Source of the DNA: Sacculina carcini
Lineage: Eukaryota; Arthropoda; Thecostraca; Sacculinidae
NCBI GenBank assembly: GCA_916048095.2
Contig: OU696573.1
Span: 1,016,001-1,080,000 of the forward strand
Length of the DNA: 64,000 nucleotides
Reading direction: 5' to 3'
This document shows, piece after piece, positions 1 through 9,882 of this stretch (its first letter is position 1; the number at the start of each line of letters is the position of its first letter). Under the pieces are notes generated by a model, which saw nothing but the letters and a program-made list of their open reading frames with translations, was not told the origin of the DNA and made no database searches. The position numbers were made by a program, and so were the translations under genes.

Positions 1-939
1 GAGCACTGAGCACAATTGAAAACAAGCACAATAAACAACAGCGTGATGTCGCCCAGCCTTCCGACTTCAAACATAAACACTTTATGCATAAACACACACA
101 CACACACACACACAGATATGCAAGCCACAACACATGGCGTGGTGCGCACAATTGAACAATGAGTCATCGACACAGACCAGGGGCGCACTGTCAAAGACCA
201 CGTGCCAGCGACCACGCGTCATGCAGCAAAAATAAACCAGCGTACCAGCGATAAAAGCAACGACACAGCCACGCTAAACAAGATTGCCATATCGACACAA
301 AACTGTGCAGATGTTTTTGAGAAACGTTTCTGCTTTTGGTTATCAGACGAGGGAAAATGTGCTATCTCGTAAAAGTTCGATAAATGTTCAATGAAATTGA
401 GTGGAAAAATGAAGCATGTAGTGTTGACTCACAGTATAATCCTTTGGCCCAGTGAAGAAACCAGAATGAGTAAATGAATAAAAAATAATTATTATAACAC
501 AACACACGCAACACTTGCACAGCACCGCACTAACACGCGCACGTCCACACACAACAACACTCAAACGGCAACTGAGACAAGTGCGTGGTTTGGCGCCAGT
601 AGTTATCAAAGTGGCCGCCGCAAGGATGGTGGCGCTGTAGTCGCCCAAGTGGAGTCAAGTCCATGTCCAAGCCCCAGAACATTACGCTCAATTGACACAT
701 TGCAGCGGCAGCCTTGCACCGTCCACTGATCAACTCAATAGGGATTAATCAACAGCAATACAGAATGGCGAGCCGAGGCACAACTAGTCCAATGGAAAAA
801 CTTGATTAAACTACTCAATACAAAAAGCAATACTTCTGGTTGATTTTGCAAGATATTATGACAACAAGAAATGGAACGAAATTATATTTCTGAAAAAAAG
901 CAAGCCAATTCAATTCAAACAGTGGGTTGTAGCGTACAC
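1..939. other. Intergenic sequence, no gene seen
   Basis: No open frame here resembles a protein. A (CA)n run lies near 91-114. The only short frames (388-733, minus) are cysteine-rich by composition and lack splice or start context. I see no RNA gene. Confidence 0.5.
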
Positions 940-1640
940 CAGGGTCGGATTTAGGGGGGGGGGCAAAGAGGGCACCTGCCCAGGGGCCTCAGCATTTTAG
1001 GGGGCCTCAAAAAAAGACCCAGGCGTGAATAACTTCAGTAAATATATAAGGAATATAAGTTTTTTGAGTCAGAAATAAAACAAAAGTATGGATATTTATG
1101 ATTTATCTTTCTTCATCACGGAAAACTGCAGTAAAACCAATCAGCGACTTTGACATATCGATAAGCAAATTTGCAAGGGTCAAGTCTCGTAAAGTGTCTG
1201 GTCTGTAAATACAGATACCACTATAGTTGTTTCTATTCTACGAATAAACTTTGGTTTTTATTTTAAGATTGGCGGCACTGAGTATGGGTCATGCTTCCTA
1301 ATCACCTTGGAAAAATGGTCTGTTTGTACAGTCAGGTGTGAAGAGTTCTGATGAGTGAAGGCAAACTAACAATTTAGATTTATGGTAATAAAAGATATGC
1401 TATTTATTTGGCATTGCTTTTCATAATCTTTTCACACTCGAGTGTACATAGTCAGGAGAGGTCATTTTCCAAACGTAATTAAGATGACCAACATTCATTA
1501 CTGGTAGGACCGGCAATGATTCCCGGTGCAGCTTACAGCTCTCCCCGGTGAGGCTTGCTTCGATCGCCCCCCGCCTCAAGCAGGGTAGGCCTCCACACAT
1601 ATATTGCCCAGGGGTCTCCACATACCTGAATCCGGCACTG
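940..1640. mobile_element. hAT-type MITE, about 700 bp, with target-site duplication
   Basis: The left end begins CAGGGTCGGATTTAG and the right end finishes CTGAATCCGGCACTG, so the termini are imperfect inverted repeats. The 8 bases to the left (gcgtacac, 932-939) and to the right (gcgcacac, 1641-1648) match at 7 of 8 positions. Inverted ends of this kind with an 8-bp duplication are the signature of hAT superfamily DNA transposons. No transposase frame is visible, so it is non-autonomous. An internal G run follows the left end. Confidence 0.7.
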
Positions 1641-1742
1641 GCGCACACAATTCCATGGGTGTAGATCCTGGAGTTATGGGGATGTACTAGATCCCTATGG
1701 GAATATACAACTGTATATATTGTACAATATTGCCCTATGAAC

Positions 1743-2213
1743 ATATTAGCCACAAGCGCTTGTATACTCCCATACTCTGCAATAGAGCAATATGTTCACC
1801 TCGGCCAGTGTAGTGTCAAAGGCGTATCAAGTGCGGTGAGTGCGACTGTGGTGTGTGGTCAATATGTTCACTTTTCGCCATAGCGTAATTTCAGTGTTTT
1901 TCAACACAACGCACGAGTTCGTATACAACAGATAGCTAGCACCTAACGTATTGTGTGTGGTTATTGGCTAGGTTCAGTAAGCTGACCTAACCAAACTTAA
2001 CCTAACCTGACCAACCTAACCTAATCAATAACCACACAGTACGTTGTGTGCTAGCTATCTGTTGTACACAAACTCGTGCGTTTTGTCACACAAACCACAG
2101 TCGCACTCACCGCACTTGGTACGCCTTTGACACTTCACTGGCCGAGGTGAACATTATTGCCCTATTGCAGAGTATGAGAGTATTCGGGCGTTTGTGGCTA
2201 ATATGTTTTTTTC
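1743..2213. repeat. Long imperfect inverted repeat (foldback element)
   Basis: The left arm (about 1743-1966) reads attagccacaagcg, then catactctgcaatag, then cacctcggccagtg, ending gatagctagcac and ggttattgg. The right arm (about 2028-2213) gives the reverse complements in reverse order, ending cgtttgtggctaat. The arms differ by an insert of roughly 45 bases in the left arm near 1860-1910. The loop (about 1967-2027) is rich in CCTAA/AACCT motifs. The transcript or single strand could form a hairpin of nearly 200 bp. It is probably a foldback transposon or a MITE with long inverted ends. Confidence 0.8.
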
Positions 2214-3100
2214 CGAAGCCAATTTTTCCGTGCACAGCTCACACGAGAATCTAATCAGTCTGGCCAAACTTCACATTGCATGACATAAAAAACGTTGACG
2301 TCATGCCATCGACCCAGCCCGCACACACACACACACACACATACACACACACCTGCGCAATTTGGCTGCTACGCTTGAAATGCGTACGACCTTGACTTTG
2401 ATGAGCCACACACACACACACATGCACACGAACACGCACACACAAACACACACACGCGTATACAACGGTGACAAATCGATAGGCACAAGATGCGCACACA
2501 AACACACATACTTACCGAGTTGAATATACACAGACCAGAGGGAGAAAGCGGAGAGAGAGAGAGAGAGAGGGAGAGAGCGGAGGCAGTAACTGAGCGATAA
2601 ACCCGATCAATGGCTTACAGGTTTCTGGCCACGAAAACTGGTCTATTACGGCCTAGCAACGCTGAAAACTGAAAACTTCAGCCATCAAAACAACTGAGTT
2701 TGAAAGATAAGCATTCATAGACGAATATCAGCTTATCAGAGATGAATATCATCATCATCATATCATATCATGTATTTGTCACCAACATATAATTTACACC
2801 ATCGTTGTAAAACATATAATTTACAACATATAATTTACATCGTAGTTTTGATGAAATTGTAAGCGGCGTGAAATGGTCAACGTTGGCCGAAACGCCAAGC
2901 CCAAATCAACAACAACAACCATCATCGTTGTGACAGGGACCCACATAAGCATGTGCTTTTTTTCATGTGGGCCCTTCCTAATTAATAAAGACAACGTACA
3001 AAAAGACAGTGACACCGTAACAAGATAAAAATAATTACAACCAATATAGGCACACTGCTGAATCAGTCGATCTTCTCTCGACACGTCGAAGCATCACTGA
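2214..3100. other. Intergenic, CA microsatellites, no gene seen
   Basis: (CA)n runs occur at about 2323-2352 and 2408-2455 and a GA run at about 2552-2580. The cysteine/valine-rich minus-strand frames here are translations of these repeats. Short direct repeats (ataatttaca type) occur near 2788-2838. Nothing else is supported. Confidence 0.5.
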
Positions 3101-3262
3101 TTTATTTACATTTATTTTGATTCATCCCTTCAATGAATTTCTTTTTAAATGTCTTCAATGTCCTACTTTGTTTGACGCATTTTCGTATTTCATTCCACAC
3201 GGTTACTCGTCTTACGCCCAAGCTTTGCTGTCTAGCTCGAGTTCTCGGGAACCTCTTTACAT
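3101..3262 (-). mobile_element. Non-LTR retrotransposon (LINE) 3' coding remnant
   Basis: On the minus strand this stretch reads as the extreme C-terminus of a LINE reverse transcriptase: a RRVTVWNEIRKCVKQS-type block, then LKTFKKKFIEG, then a stop. The WN(x)L/I and FK(x)xL pattern is characteristic of the end of ORF2 in CR1/Jockey-like elements. Only about 50 residues survive, so it is a 5'-truncated dead copy. Confidence 0.55.
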
Positions 3263-4486
3263 CTTCACTTTACATCCATGAAAGGCAAACGACGGAATGA
3301 AAATTACCATAATGTAATCAAAACATCCTTAAAAACGAACTGAAAAGTCATCCTCGAAGTGAAGATTTAAATTGATAAATTGCAATTTGGCAAACTGAGT
3401 TAAAGTGCAGATTTTTAAACAGAAATGTTATAGTTTCGCTGCACTGCTTGTTCGTTTTGAGGGTAGTCCCAGTGCCCTCACGAGTTGAAAACACGTGAAT
3501 ATTGCCGAGTGCTCATCACTGTCTCTCTCATTATGTAATGCAAGTTTTCCGTGTAAAATACTAAAATAGATTATATAACTATTAATACCTTCTAATACAA
3601 AGCTGTGCTTTCTATCGCTTTCAGTGATAGTGCATCTGGCAACGTAGCACGAGAAATAAAACAAAAACTGACCAAATGAAATCTGATTGTTATCTCACAG
3701 ACAATAATTCACCGCAAGAACGGTAAATAAACACAAAATGGTTGAAAACCCCAGACTGAGAGGCTGCAATAACATCAACATTGACCCGCCGTGTGTCCAA
3801 CCTCATAGAAGAGCACTTCTCGAATTAGGCGCTCGAGGTGAGAGCGTTTGAACGATGAACAACGTATTTTTAAGTCTTCTCTGTCCAAGATTTCACTCCA
3901 GATTTGTGCAACGACAGGCTTAGATCTAAGACAAAACGCACGAATAGAACAACATTCATGTGCAACTGACTCACCTTCCATCCGCCAAAAACATGCTGGG
4001 TAACCCCTAAGAACATCTGAATGCTGAGCAGCCGAATAAAGATTAATACAAACAGTCAGTCGAATGATAAATATAGCAACAAACACTAAAAATTCGGCCA
4101 CAGAAAACACTGCCTCCAATAACATGCCATACCACAAAAATCACAAATACAACGCACTTGATACAAATAGGAATGTCCCACCAAAATTGGGAATTTCAAA
4201 TGTTCTTGCTGATTCTATTTCGAATGTTTTATTGTTCAATACGGCGTAAAAGTGGGTGGATGATTAATTATTCTCTGAACAAATAAAAAATTCCAAATAA
4301 TAGCCAACAAACGCCAATAACAACAAAGTAGAATTGTATTAATTGTGAATGTTATAAAGACCAGCGGGAGCACACGTGTACACGTATCCTCACAATAACC
4401 CCTCAGACTAGCACTCGTACACAGCTCGGTTAAATAAAGTTTAATATACATACAAAATCTCGATGCTCCTCTCTTTTCCCATCTAG
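3263..4486. other. Intergenic or 5' intron of the CYB561D-like gene
   Basis: A 120-residue minus-strand frame (3775-4137) contains a hydrophobic N-terminus and a cysteine/basic C-terminus but matches no family I know. It may be a transposon fragment. The missing first exon of the downstream cytochrome b561 gene may lie here, but I could not pick it out. Confidence 0.35.
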
Positions 4487-6265
4487 TTTCGGTGAAAGTG
4501 TTTCATTCATATGGTTTGAGCGACTTCACAGCAAGGTGTGCTGCGTTCTCTGGTCAGATGCTGGTGGCGACGTGTATCGGCTGCTTGTGGGCGGCTTTCA
4601 TCGTGTACTTGTGCGACCCCGGCTCTTCACTGTTCTCGTGGCATCCCGCCTGCATGACCGTTGCTGTGAGTATCACCCACGAATATCTCCCGAGCAACTC
4701 AGTGACTTAAACCAGTGTTTCTCAGTCTTTTTTTGCCGTGGCCCCCTTCAACACAATGAGAGTTCTTGTGACCACCCATAAACAGTTCGTGACCCCCCTA
4801 GAATTCCCTGTGGCCTCCATAGACACATGGATCGTCGCGACGCGATATATCCAAAGGATTAGCTCATTTGCGCCGGTGAATATTCCCACTAACCACCAAA
4901 ATAATACCACGACCGTACATACAGGTAGGGTCAGCACACGAATGTTAATACACGAATGTTGGCGGATCAATCACACACGCCAGGCTAACACCGGGGGTCT
5001 CACTGTCGCGGCGGATTACACGATTGAAATGTATAACATCGACAATAATAACAGAGTAATACATTTTTTAAACTAAATATCTTCAGGTCCGTGAGAAATC
5101 ATGGTGCCCCCTCATTTTTTTAATTTAGTCCTATGAACCCTCAAAATCACTCAAAAATGGCCCACGGCGGAGCCGAATTTCATTGGGCGAATTTCGTAAT
5201 CCACAGCCCCTGTTCACCCAGCAGTGAATGATGGTACCAGATATCAGTCATGTGTTGTGTCATGCATTCTGGGGGTAGCTCTCTCTAATACGTCTTCCGT
5301 CCTTGTGGCGCCATAGCGTGGAGAGGGTCGGCTCTGCGGTGACAGCGAGCTGCACGGGACACACCTGTGTGTTCATAAGCTTCGACTTCTTCCCGTGTGG
5401 CAGCTGTCACTTGTAGACCTTTAACCTTAACATTTTAACCACGTTTAGAAGCACTGACGTAAACAATGAATATGCCAGGGGTTTGCGGTTCGAGCCCGGT
5501 CCAAGTTTCTTTCATCAACACCTTCGTTTGCATCCGCTGGCCCCGACTTTACATGGGTAGACAGCGAGCCACGTGGTATAAACTGGCAAGTTTTCTCGTA
5601 TAACTTTTCAGCGCTAATTCACGAATATTAATAATTGGAAACTTCTTTCAACGGTGTGTGTGTGTGTGTGCTGGCAGTATTCCGTGTTGATGTGGGTGGG
5701 CGCTTTACTACCGCGAGCTTCCCCGGCTGGCCGCAGTGGCTGGTGGGGGCGCCACCATCGCCAACCACTGCTCTCCTACCGCCAGCGACTGGTGCTTCAC
5801 TGGCTTCTCACAGCAGGGGGCGTGGCCTTGGCTCTGGCCGGCTTTGTCGCCATATTCGCCAACAAGCAGCGACGAGGCGGCGACGTCGTTCACTTCTCGT
5901 CGCCACACGGCCGCTATGGCCTGGCGGTGGTCGGCTGGACGCTGGCACAGGCGGCCGTCGGCGTCATCCTGCTGTACCGATGGCCCGCACCGAGCGCCCC
6001 TCCCGCCGGGGGAGTGAGGGGGGTGGCAGTGCGCGTGCTGCGAGCTCTCACTCTGAACAAGCACACGGTGCGAGCGGCTCATGCGCTATCAGGTAGTTTG
6101 CTGCTGTGTTGTGCCTTCTACAACAGCTGGTTGGGGGTGCGGTCGGCGTGGATGGTGGCCGTGTTACAGTCGCTGCCCGTGACATATGTAGCCGTGTGTG
6201 TCGCCTCCTCGTGCGTGCTGACCACACAGGCATATCACGTAGTGCGTGCACTGTTCAAATTCTAG
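4487..6265 (+). CDS. Cytochrome b561 domain protein (CYB561D1/D2-like transmembrane reductase), 5' exon missing
   Basis: Two exons are deduced: 4487-4665 and 5678-6265 (stop TAG). The first begins with two bases of a split codon after a TTTTCCCATCTAG acceptor, so an upstream ATG exon is still to be found. About 254 residues are visible. The cytochrome b561 core is clear: PGSSLFSWHP at the end of the first exon, LVLHWLL, a HFSSPHG segment and a VRAAHALSG segment supply the four histidines that bind two haems in this family. Five or six hydrophobic helices are evident. Family members pass electrons across membranes, often from ascorbate, and the D-type proteins sit on endomembranes. The second exon is GC-rich. 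Its acceptor CTGGCAG is preceded directly by a TG run. The intron carries a hAT-like repeat and a SINE fragment. Confidence 0.85.
4713..5160. mobile_element. hAT-like MITE copy in the CYB561D-like intron
   Basis: It starts CAGTGTTTCTCAGTC followed by a T run and then a characteristic tggcccccttcaacac segment. Related sequence recurs near 10565-10850, 25903-26174 and 26385-26790 in one or other orientation, including the shared tatggggccacaagg and ttcaccgacgta motifs. The right end is not clean. The family is inferred from the CAGTG-type terminus seen in the better preserved copies. Confidence 0.5.
5162..5432 (+). mobile_element. SINE, head-truncated copy
   Basis: This is the body of the tRNA-derived SINE described at 7453: it contains agatatcagtcatgtgttg, cttgtggcgccatagcg, cagcgagctgcacggga and the ttcataagcttcg segment, and ends in a TTTAACC-like tail. 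The tRNA-like head with the promoter boxes is missing. Confidence 0.75.
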
Positions 6266-7452
6266 AACTCAATCGCACACACACACACATAAACTAACAC
6301 ACACTCACAAGCATTTGGATACACATGCGTTCACATAGGCTTATCTACATTATTCAATATGCACAGGATATAAACACAAATATTTATTGGTATCGAAAAT
6401 GTTAATTGAGCTGTAAATGTGCGCTGAGGTGCCCCGTGGTTGTTGAGCGTGCGCTATTTGCACGAGGTCCTCCGCCAGATATTGGAAGGCGCTTCCAGCG
6501 AATTTTTGCTTGTGATAATTGTAATTAACACGATGATATTTTGGGCATATGAAGAATGCAATGCTGTCTGTATCAAACACGTATTTGCAAATAAACGTTT
6601 GTTGATATTTTGAACGAAGATACTTCGGTCGAACAGACACGAGCTTTCGGAAAAACGATACACTTTTACACGCTGAAATTGTCATAATCGTACACAGCGA
6701 TTAAATGGAAAGTGCACCAGTCAATATTGCACATGTCTGGGTTTCATTTCACTGAGCGCCATCGCCATCTGGCGGCGAAAGCGCAGAAGCTCTGGTTTGC
6801 TGAATCGCAGACAGATGGCGCTATTGTCAGCGCAGTTGAGTCGCAGCGTGACCAGAGGCTGCATCAATTTAGTGCCGGCGCTAGTGTCCAATAACACACA
6901 AACACACGCTGCAGAGCCGAAAGTACCCAATATCCAAGTACCCAATATACCAGCATTCAAACTCAGCACAGGGAATCGAAACCTGGAGTAATTGGCTATA
7001 AATTAGAGTAAACACTCTATTTAGCACATCCCGACGACTAATTTCTGTACATTTACTTTCCATTTCTCAACAGTGAAGAATCACCCACACAAGTTATGAA
7101 CCACTGAACCGGATCACACTAGAATGGCAGCTATACTAAACATTAGTGATTAAATTCACCTGCCGGCAGCCACCACGTCCAAATCCCAGGCAACCGACAA
7201 AATTGGCGGCGTGCCAGAACACGTGCCTGATGTTTGCGGGCACTTTTCAACGGCAGTCGATAATGTTTCCAGCCACATCGGCGGCGTTCTGACAGTAAAT
7301 AAATTATTTGCGGATACAATGTCATGAATAACGTGGAATATTACGGCTGAAATGATTTGTACATAGTGTTAGCAAAACTGGTATAACTTGTAGCAGTAAG
7401 CATTAAGTCTCATGTTAATTACAAAATATACTGATAACAATATACGATTTGT
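6266..7452. other. 3' flank of the CYB561D-like gene, no further gene seen
   Basis: A possible polyadenylation signal AATAAA lies at 6590-6595, about 325 bases after the stop. Short direct repeats (agtacccaatat) occur near 6920-6950. The open frames here are short and look random. Confidence 0.4.
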
Positions 7453-7775
7453 GGACTCCCTGGTGTAGTGGTAGCACACCCGTCTCACAAGCGTGAGACC
7501 CGTGGTTCGGAACCCGTCGGAGGAGAATTTCATTGGACGAATTCTATAATCCCACAGCCCCTGTCCACCCAGCAGTAAATGATGGTACCAGATATCAGTC
7601 ATGTGTTGTGTCATGCATTCTGGGGAGGTGGCCCTCTCTAATACGTCTTCCATCCTTGTGGCGCCATAGCGTGGAGAGGGTCGGTTCTGCAGTGGCAGCG
7701 AGTTGCACGGAACACACCTGTGTGTGTTCATAAGCTTCGGCTTCTTCCCGTGTAACAGCTGACATTTAACCTTCT
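7453..7775 (+). mobile_element. tRNA-Val-like SINE, full-length copy
   Basis: The head reads ggactccctggtgtagtgg with an A-box-like tggtgtagtggtagcac, an anticodon-loop-like ctcacaa (CAC, valine) and a B-box-like ggttcggaacc. A unique body of about 230 bp follows (agatatcagtcatgtgttg, cttgtggcgccatagcg, ttcataagcttcg) and a TTTAACC-like tail. Other copies lie at 5162, 24568, 47041 and, inverted, 52751. RNA polymerase III transcription from the boxes is expected for such elements. Confidence 0.85.
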
Positions 7776-7874
7776 AACAAATAATAAGAATAGCAATAAT
7801 ATAACACAATAATAATATTAATTTAAATGTAGCAATATTACAAAGATAAATTAATTCATTAATTCACGTTTCTG

Positions 7875-8108
7875 TCAGCTGAATGTTAACCTGAGCGCCG
7901 CGAGCAGCTCTTTTATAGCAGCAGGTCGTCGTTGCCATGGCAACAAGCGGCGACAAACAACACTCAGCAGCTGAATACAACCGCTGAAACACACAGCGGC
8001 TTGACTGCACGGCGATTGACCCGCCACCTGGTGGTAGACATCAGAAGCTTGTTGATAATCTCCGTGCAAATGCGCCAGTGCAGCTGACACACACACACAC
8101 ATACACAT
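7875..8108 (-). CDS. Doubtful second exon of an unidentified minus-strand gene
   Basis: A minus-strand frame ends with a stop at 7875. It contains a TPR-like phrase (HLHGDYQQASDVYHQ) and an AIKELLAALRL end. An acceptor (TG run then TCAG) would place the exon start at 8083. Its frame does not join in phase with the exon at 8417-8515 unless a different donor or an intermediate exon is used. The alternative frame that does join in phase reads LHWRICTEIINKLL. I cannot decide between them, and neither may be real. Confidence 0.2.
   Translation of the reverse strand: MCMCVCVSAALAHLHGDYQQASDVYHQVAGQSPCSQAAVCFSGCIQLLSVVCRRLLPWQRRPAAIKELLAALRLTFS
7931..7944. promoter_or_regulatory. RFX X-box-like palindrome
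   Basis: GTTGCCATGGCAAC is a perfect 14-bp palindrome that matches the RFX factor X-box consensus (GTNRCC-AT-GGYAAC type). X-boxes usually lie upstream of ciliary or neuronal genes. This one lies about 570 bp downstream of the tentative ATG at 8515 and about 2 kb before the syndapin start. Binding is inferred from the sequence only. Confidence 0.45.
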
Positions 8109-8416
8109 ACGTTATTAATATTATTTACAGGCAAATCCAGTGACATGATCCAGAGAATTTGAGACACAAACAGAGAGAATTTAAACAGAGAGAATGTAAA
8201 CAGAGAAAATTTGATAATTAAGAATTTAGTCAGGAAGATGAGAGCAAATGAAGAAAGAAACAAAATAAAATTAAATTATGAAATCAAAAGGCGAAATAAA
8301 AGTGTATATACACCAGCGTGAAACAGATTGAGATATCATGAAGAGAGCATGGTGTGATCAAGATGTCAGATTGAGATAGCACGTCTGAGATATGATAAAC
8401 AGCACAAACCTCTCAC

Positions 8417-8515
8417 CAACAGACTGAGATCATCCGCGCTGATTGATTCTTGTTGAGAGAAAAGGTGCTGGGTCTCTTTGGGCGCCCGTGTCAGGCCCAG
8501 CTTCAAGTCGGCCAT
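8417..8515 (-). CDS. Candidate first coding exon of an unidentified minus-strand gene
   Basis: On the minus strand an ATG (8515-8513) opens 33 codons beginning MADLKLGLTRAPKETQHLF and ending ISADDLSLL, directly followed by a consensus donor GTGAGA. An acceptor-like TTGCAG lies three bases before the ATG, so a 5'UTR exon may lie upstream. Composition is balanced and free of repeats, unlike the flanks, which argues for coding sequence. I do not recognise the protein. It would be read divergently from syndapin. Confidence 0.42.
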
Positions 8516-9735
8516 TATCTGCAAGCTAAATACGAACAAATATTATGGAGAAATCACATCAAGGAACCAAACAGTATGCGAACGGTGTAATTATATGAGT
8601 AAATTAAAGCGCGTTTGCTGGTGTTTATATCAGTCATCATCATTGTAAGTAGAGTTTAGGTTTTAGCATTTTGGTTTTTAGACCCGACATTGACGAGCGG
8701 TTGAAACTGTGTAAATAAAATTGAAAATACATCGACTCAATGATTGTTCATACCTTTGCTGATATTTCAGTTAAACGGCAGCGTGGCTTACGCGAATCAT
8801 CCGCAAGCTACAACGTTCAAGAAGACATATTTTGGCGTAGTCTGCGATTTCACACAAAATAACCAAGCTGACTCACACGCATATTCTGACTCCAAATGAC
8901 AACAACGGCCCGAAACTGTATCAAATTGAAGTGAATTATCTCAAGCAAATTAAATAACATGTATTCAGTATAAGCCAACATTTACCTGATAGTGACTACC
9001 GCCTCATTTTCCTTGAAATTAATACTGCGAGGCCGAATGAACGCCTGAATAAATGAAGCCAAATTGTAAATAAAGCATAGAACCACCGTAAATGACTACA
9101 CTGCGCAATTTGTGTGCTTGCTGTCTAAGTTCCAGTCATTTCATTAATTTATGTGTTTCATCTTAAAATCATTTTTATAGAAAAAAAGACCTACCAAAAT
9201 AATAGGTTATAGACTTAATTCCTACCAATTAGTGTTATCTGAATCAATATGGTTAATCTTGAATACAAATGAAAGACGTGAGGTATGGAGCTTCTAGCGG
9301 ACAGGTACACAAGCTCCGTTACCGGCAGTTGTGTGTTGCGTGTGCGTGCTGGTGTGTTGTGTGTCGTGTCAGCGTTTTTATGAGTGATAGCATTCAGATA
9401 TAAATTCTTCCTCTAATTCATCAGCAAGAAGGTAATAATTTTCAATCAAGTGTTTCTACTGTATTTAAACTAGGGCATTTCCATTACTGTTCTGCCGCGC
9501 TATTATTCAAATGCATTTCCATGGAAAACAGTGTTCAACTGCTTAATTGATATGTTTTGGATTGATTATACGTTTATGCTGCTGTAGGTGTAAATTTTTG
9601 CAGGAATTTTCGAAACACACTTATCTAAATGGCTCACACTTAGTTAACCGGTTAACTTCTTACTTCGTAATGAAAGCAGTCGTTTTCATCAGCGAATTCA
9701 TTCACCATGTTTTGACGATTGGGTTCTTCTTTCAG
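8516..9735. promoter_or_regulatory. Upstream region of syndapin, possible shared promoter
   Basis: AT-rich sequence with no convincing protein frame. A stretch around 9290-9430 ends in AAGAAG before GTAATAAT and could be a non-coding first exon of syndapin, whose next exon begins after TTCTTTCAG at 9736. If the minus-strand gene at 8515 is real, this is a divergent promoter region. Confidence 0.3.
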
Positions 9736-9882
9736 GCAGACAGCAATAACGTCGCTGGACGGATGTGGATGCTGTGACAAACAGCCTTCTCCACGTTGCT
9801 TCTGATCAAGTGACTGTTGATCGCTGTGGTCGACGGTTTGTGGGAGTGCGAGTGTTTTGTGAAGGGGAATCGGTGATTCGCC
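9736..9882 (+). other. Synd: 5'UTR part of the syndapin start exon
   Basis: The acceptor TTCTTTCAG ends at 9735. The exon then runs without an in-frame competitor to the ATG at 9883. The leader contains short upstream out-of-frame ATGs (for example in gatgtggatgctg), which may reduce translation. Confidence 0.55.

Noticed and set aside
3775-4137. 120-residue minus-strand protein gene
   Set aside because: No family resemblance, no promoter or splice support. It may be transposon debris.
7453-7525. tRNA gene
   Set aside because: The head has tRNA-like boxes and a CAC loop, but no closing acceptor stem, and it repeats with the same non-tRNA body elsewhere. It is a SINE.
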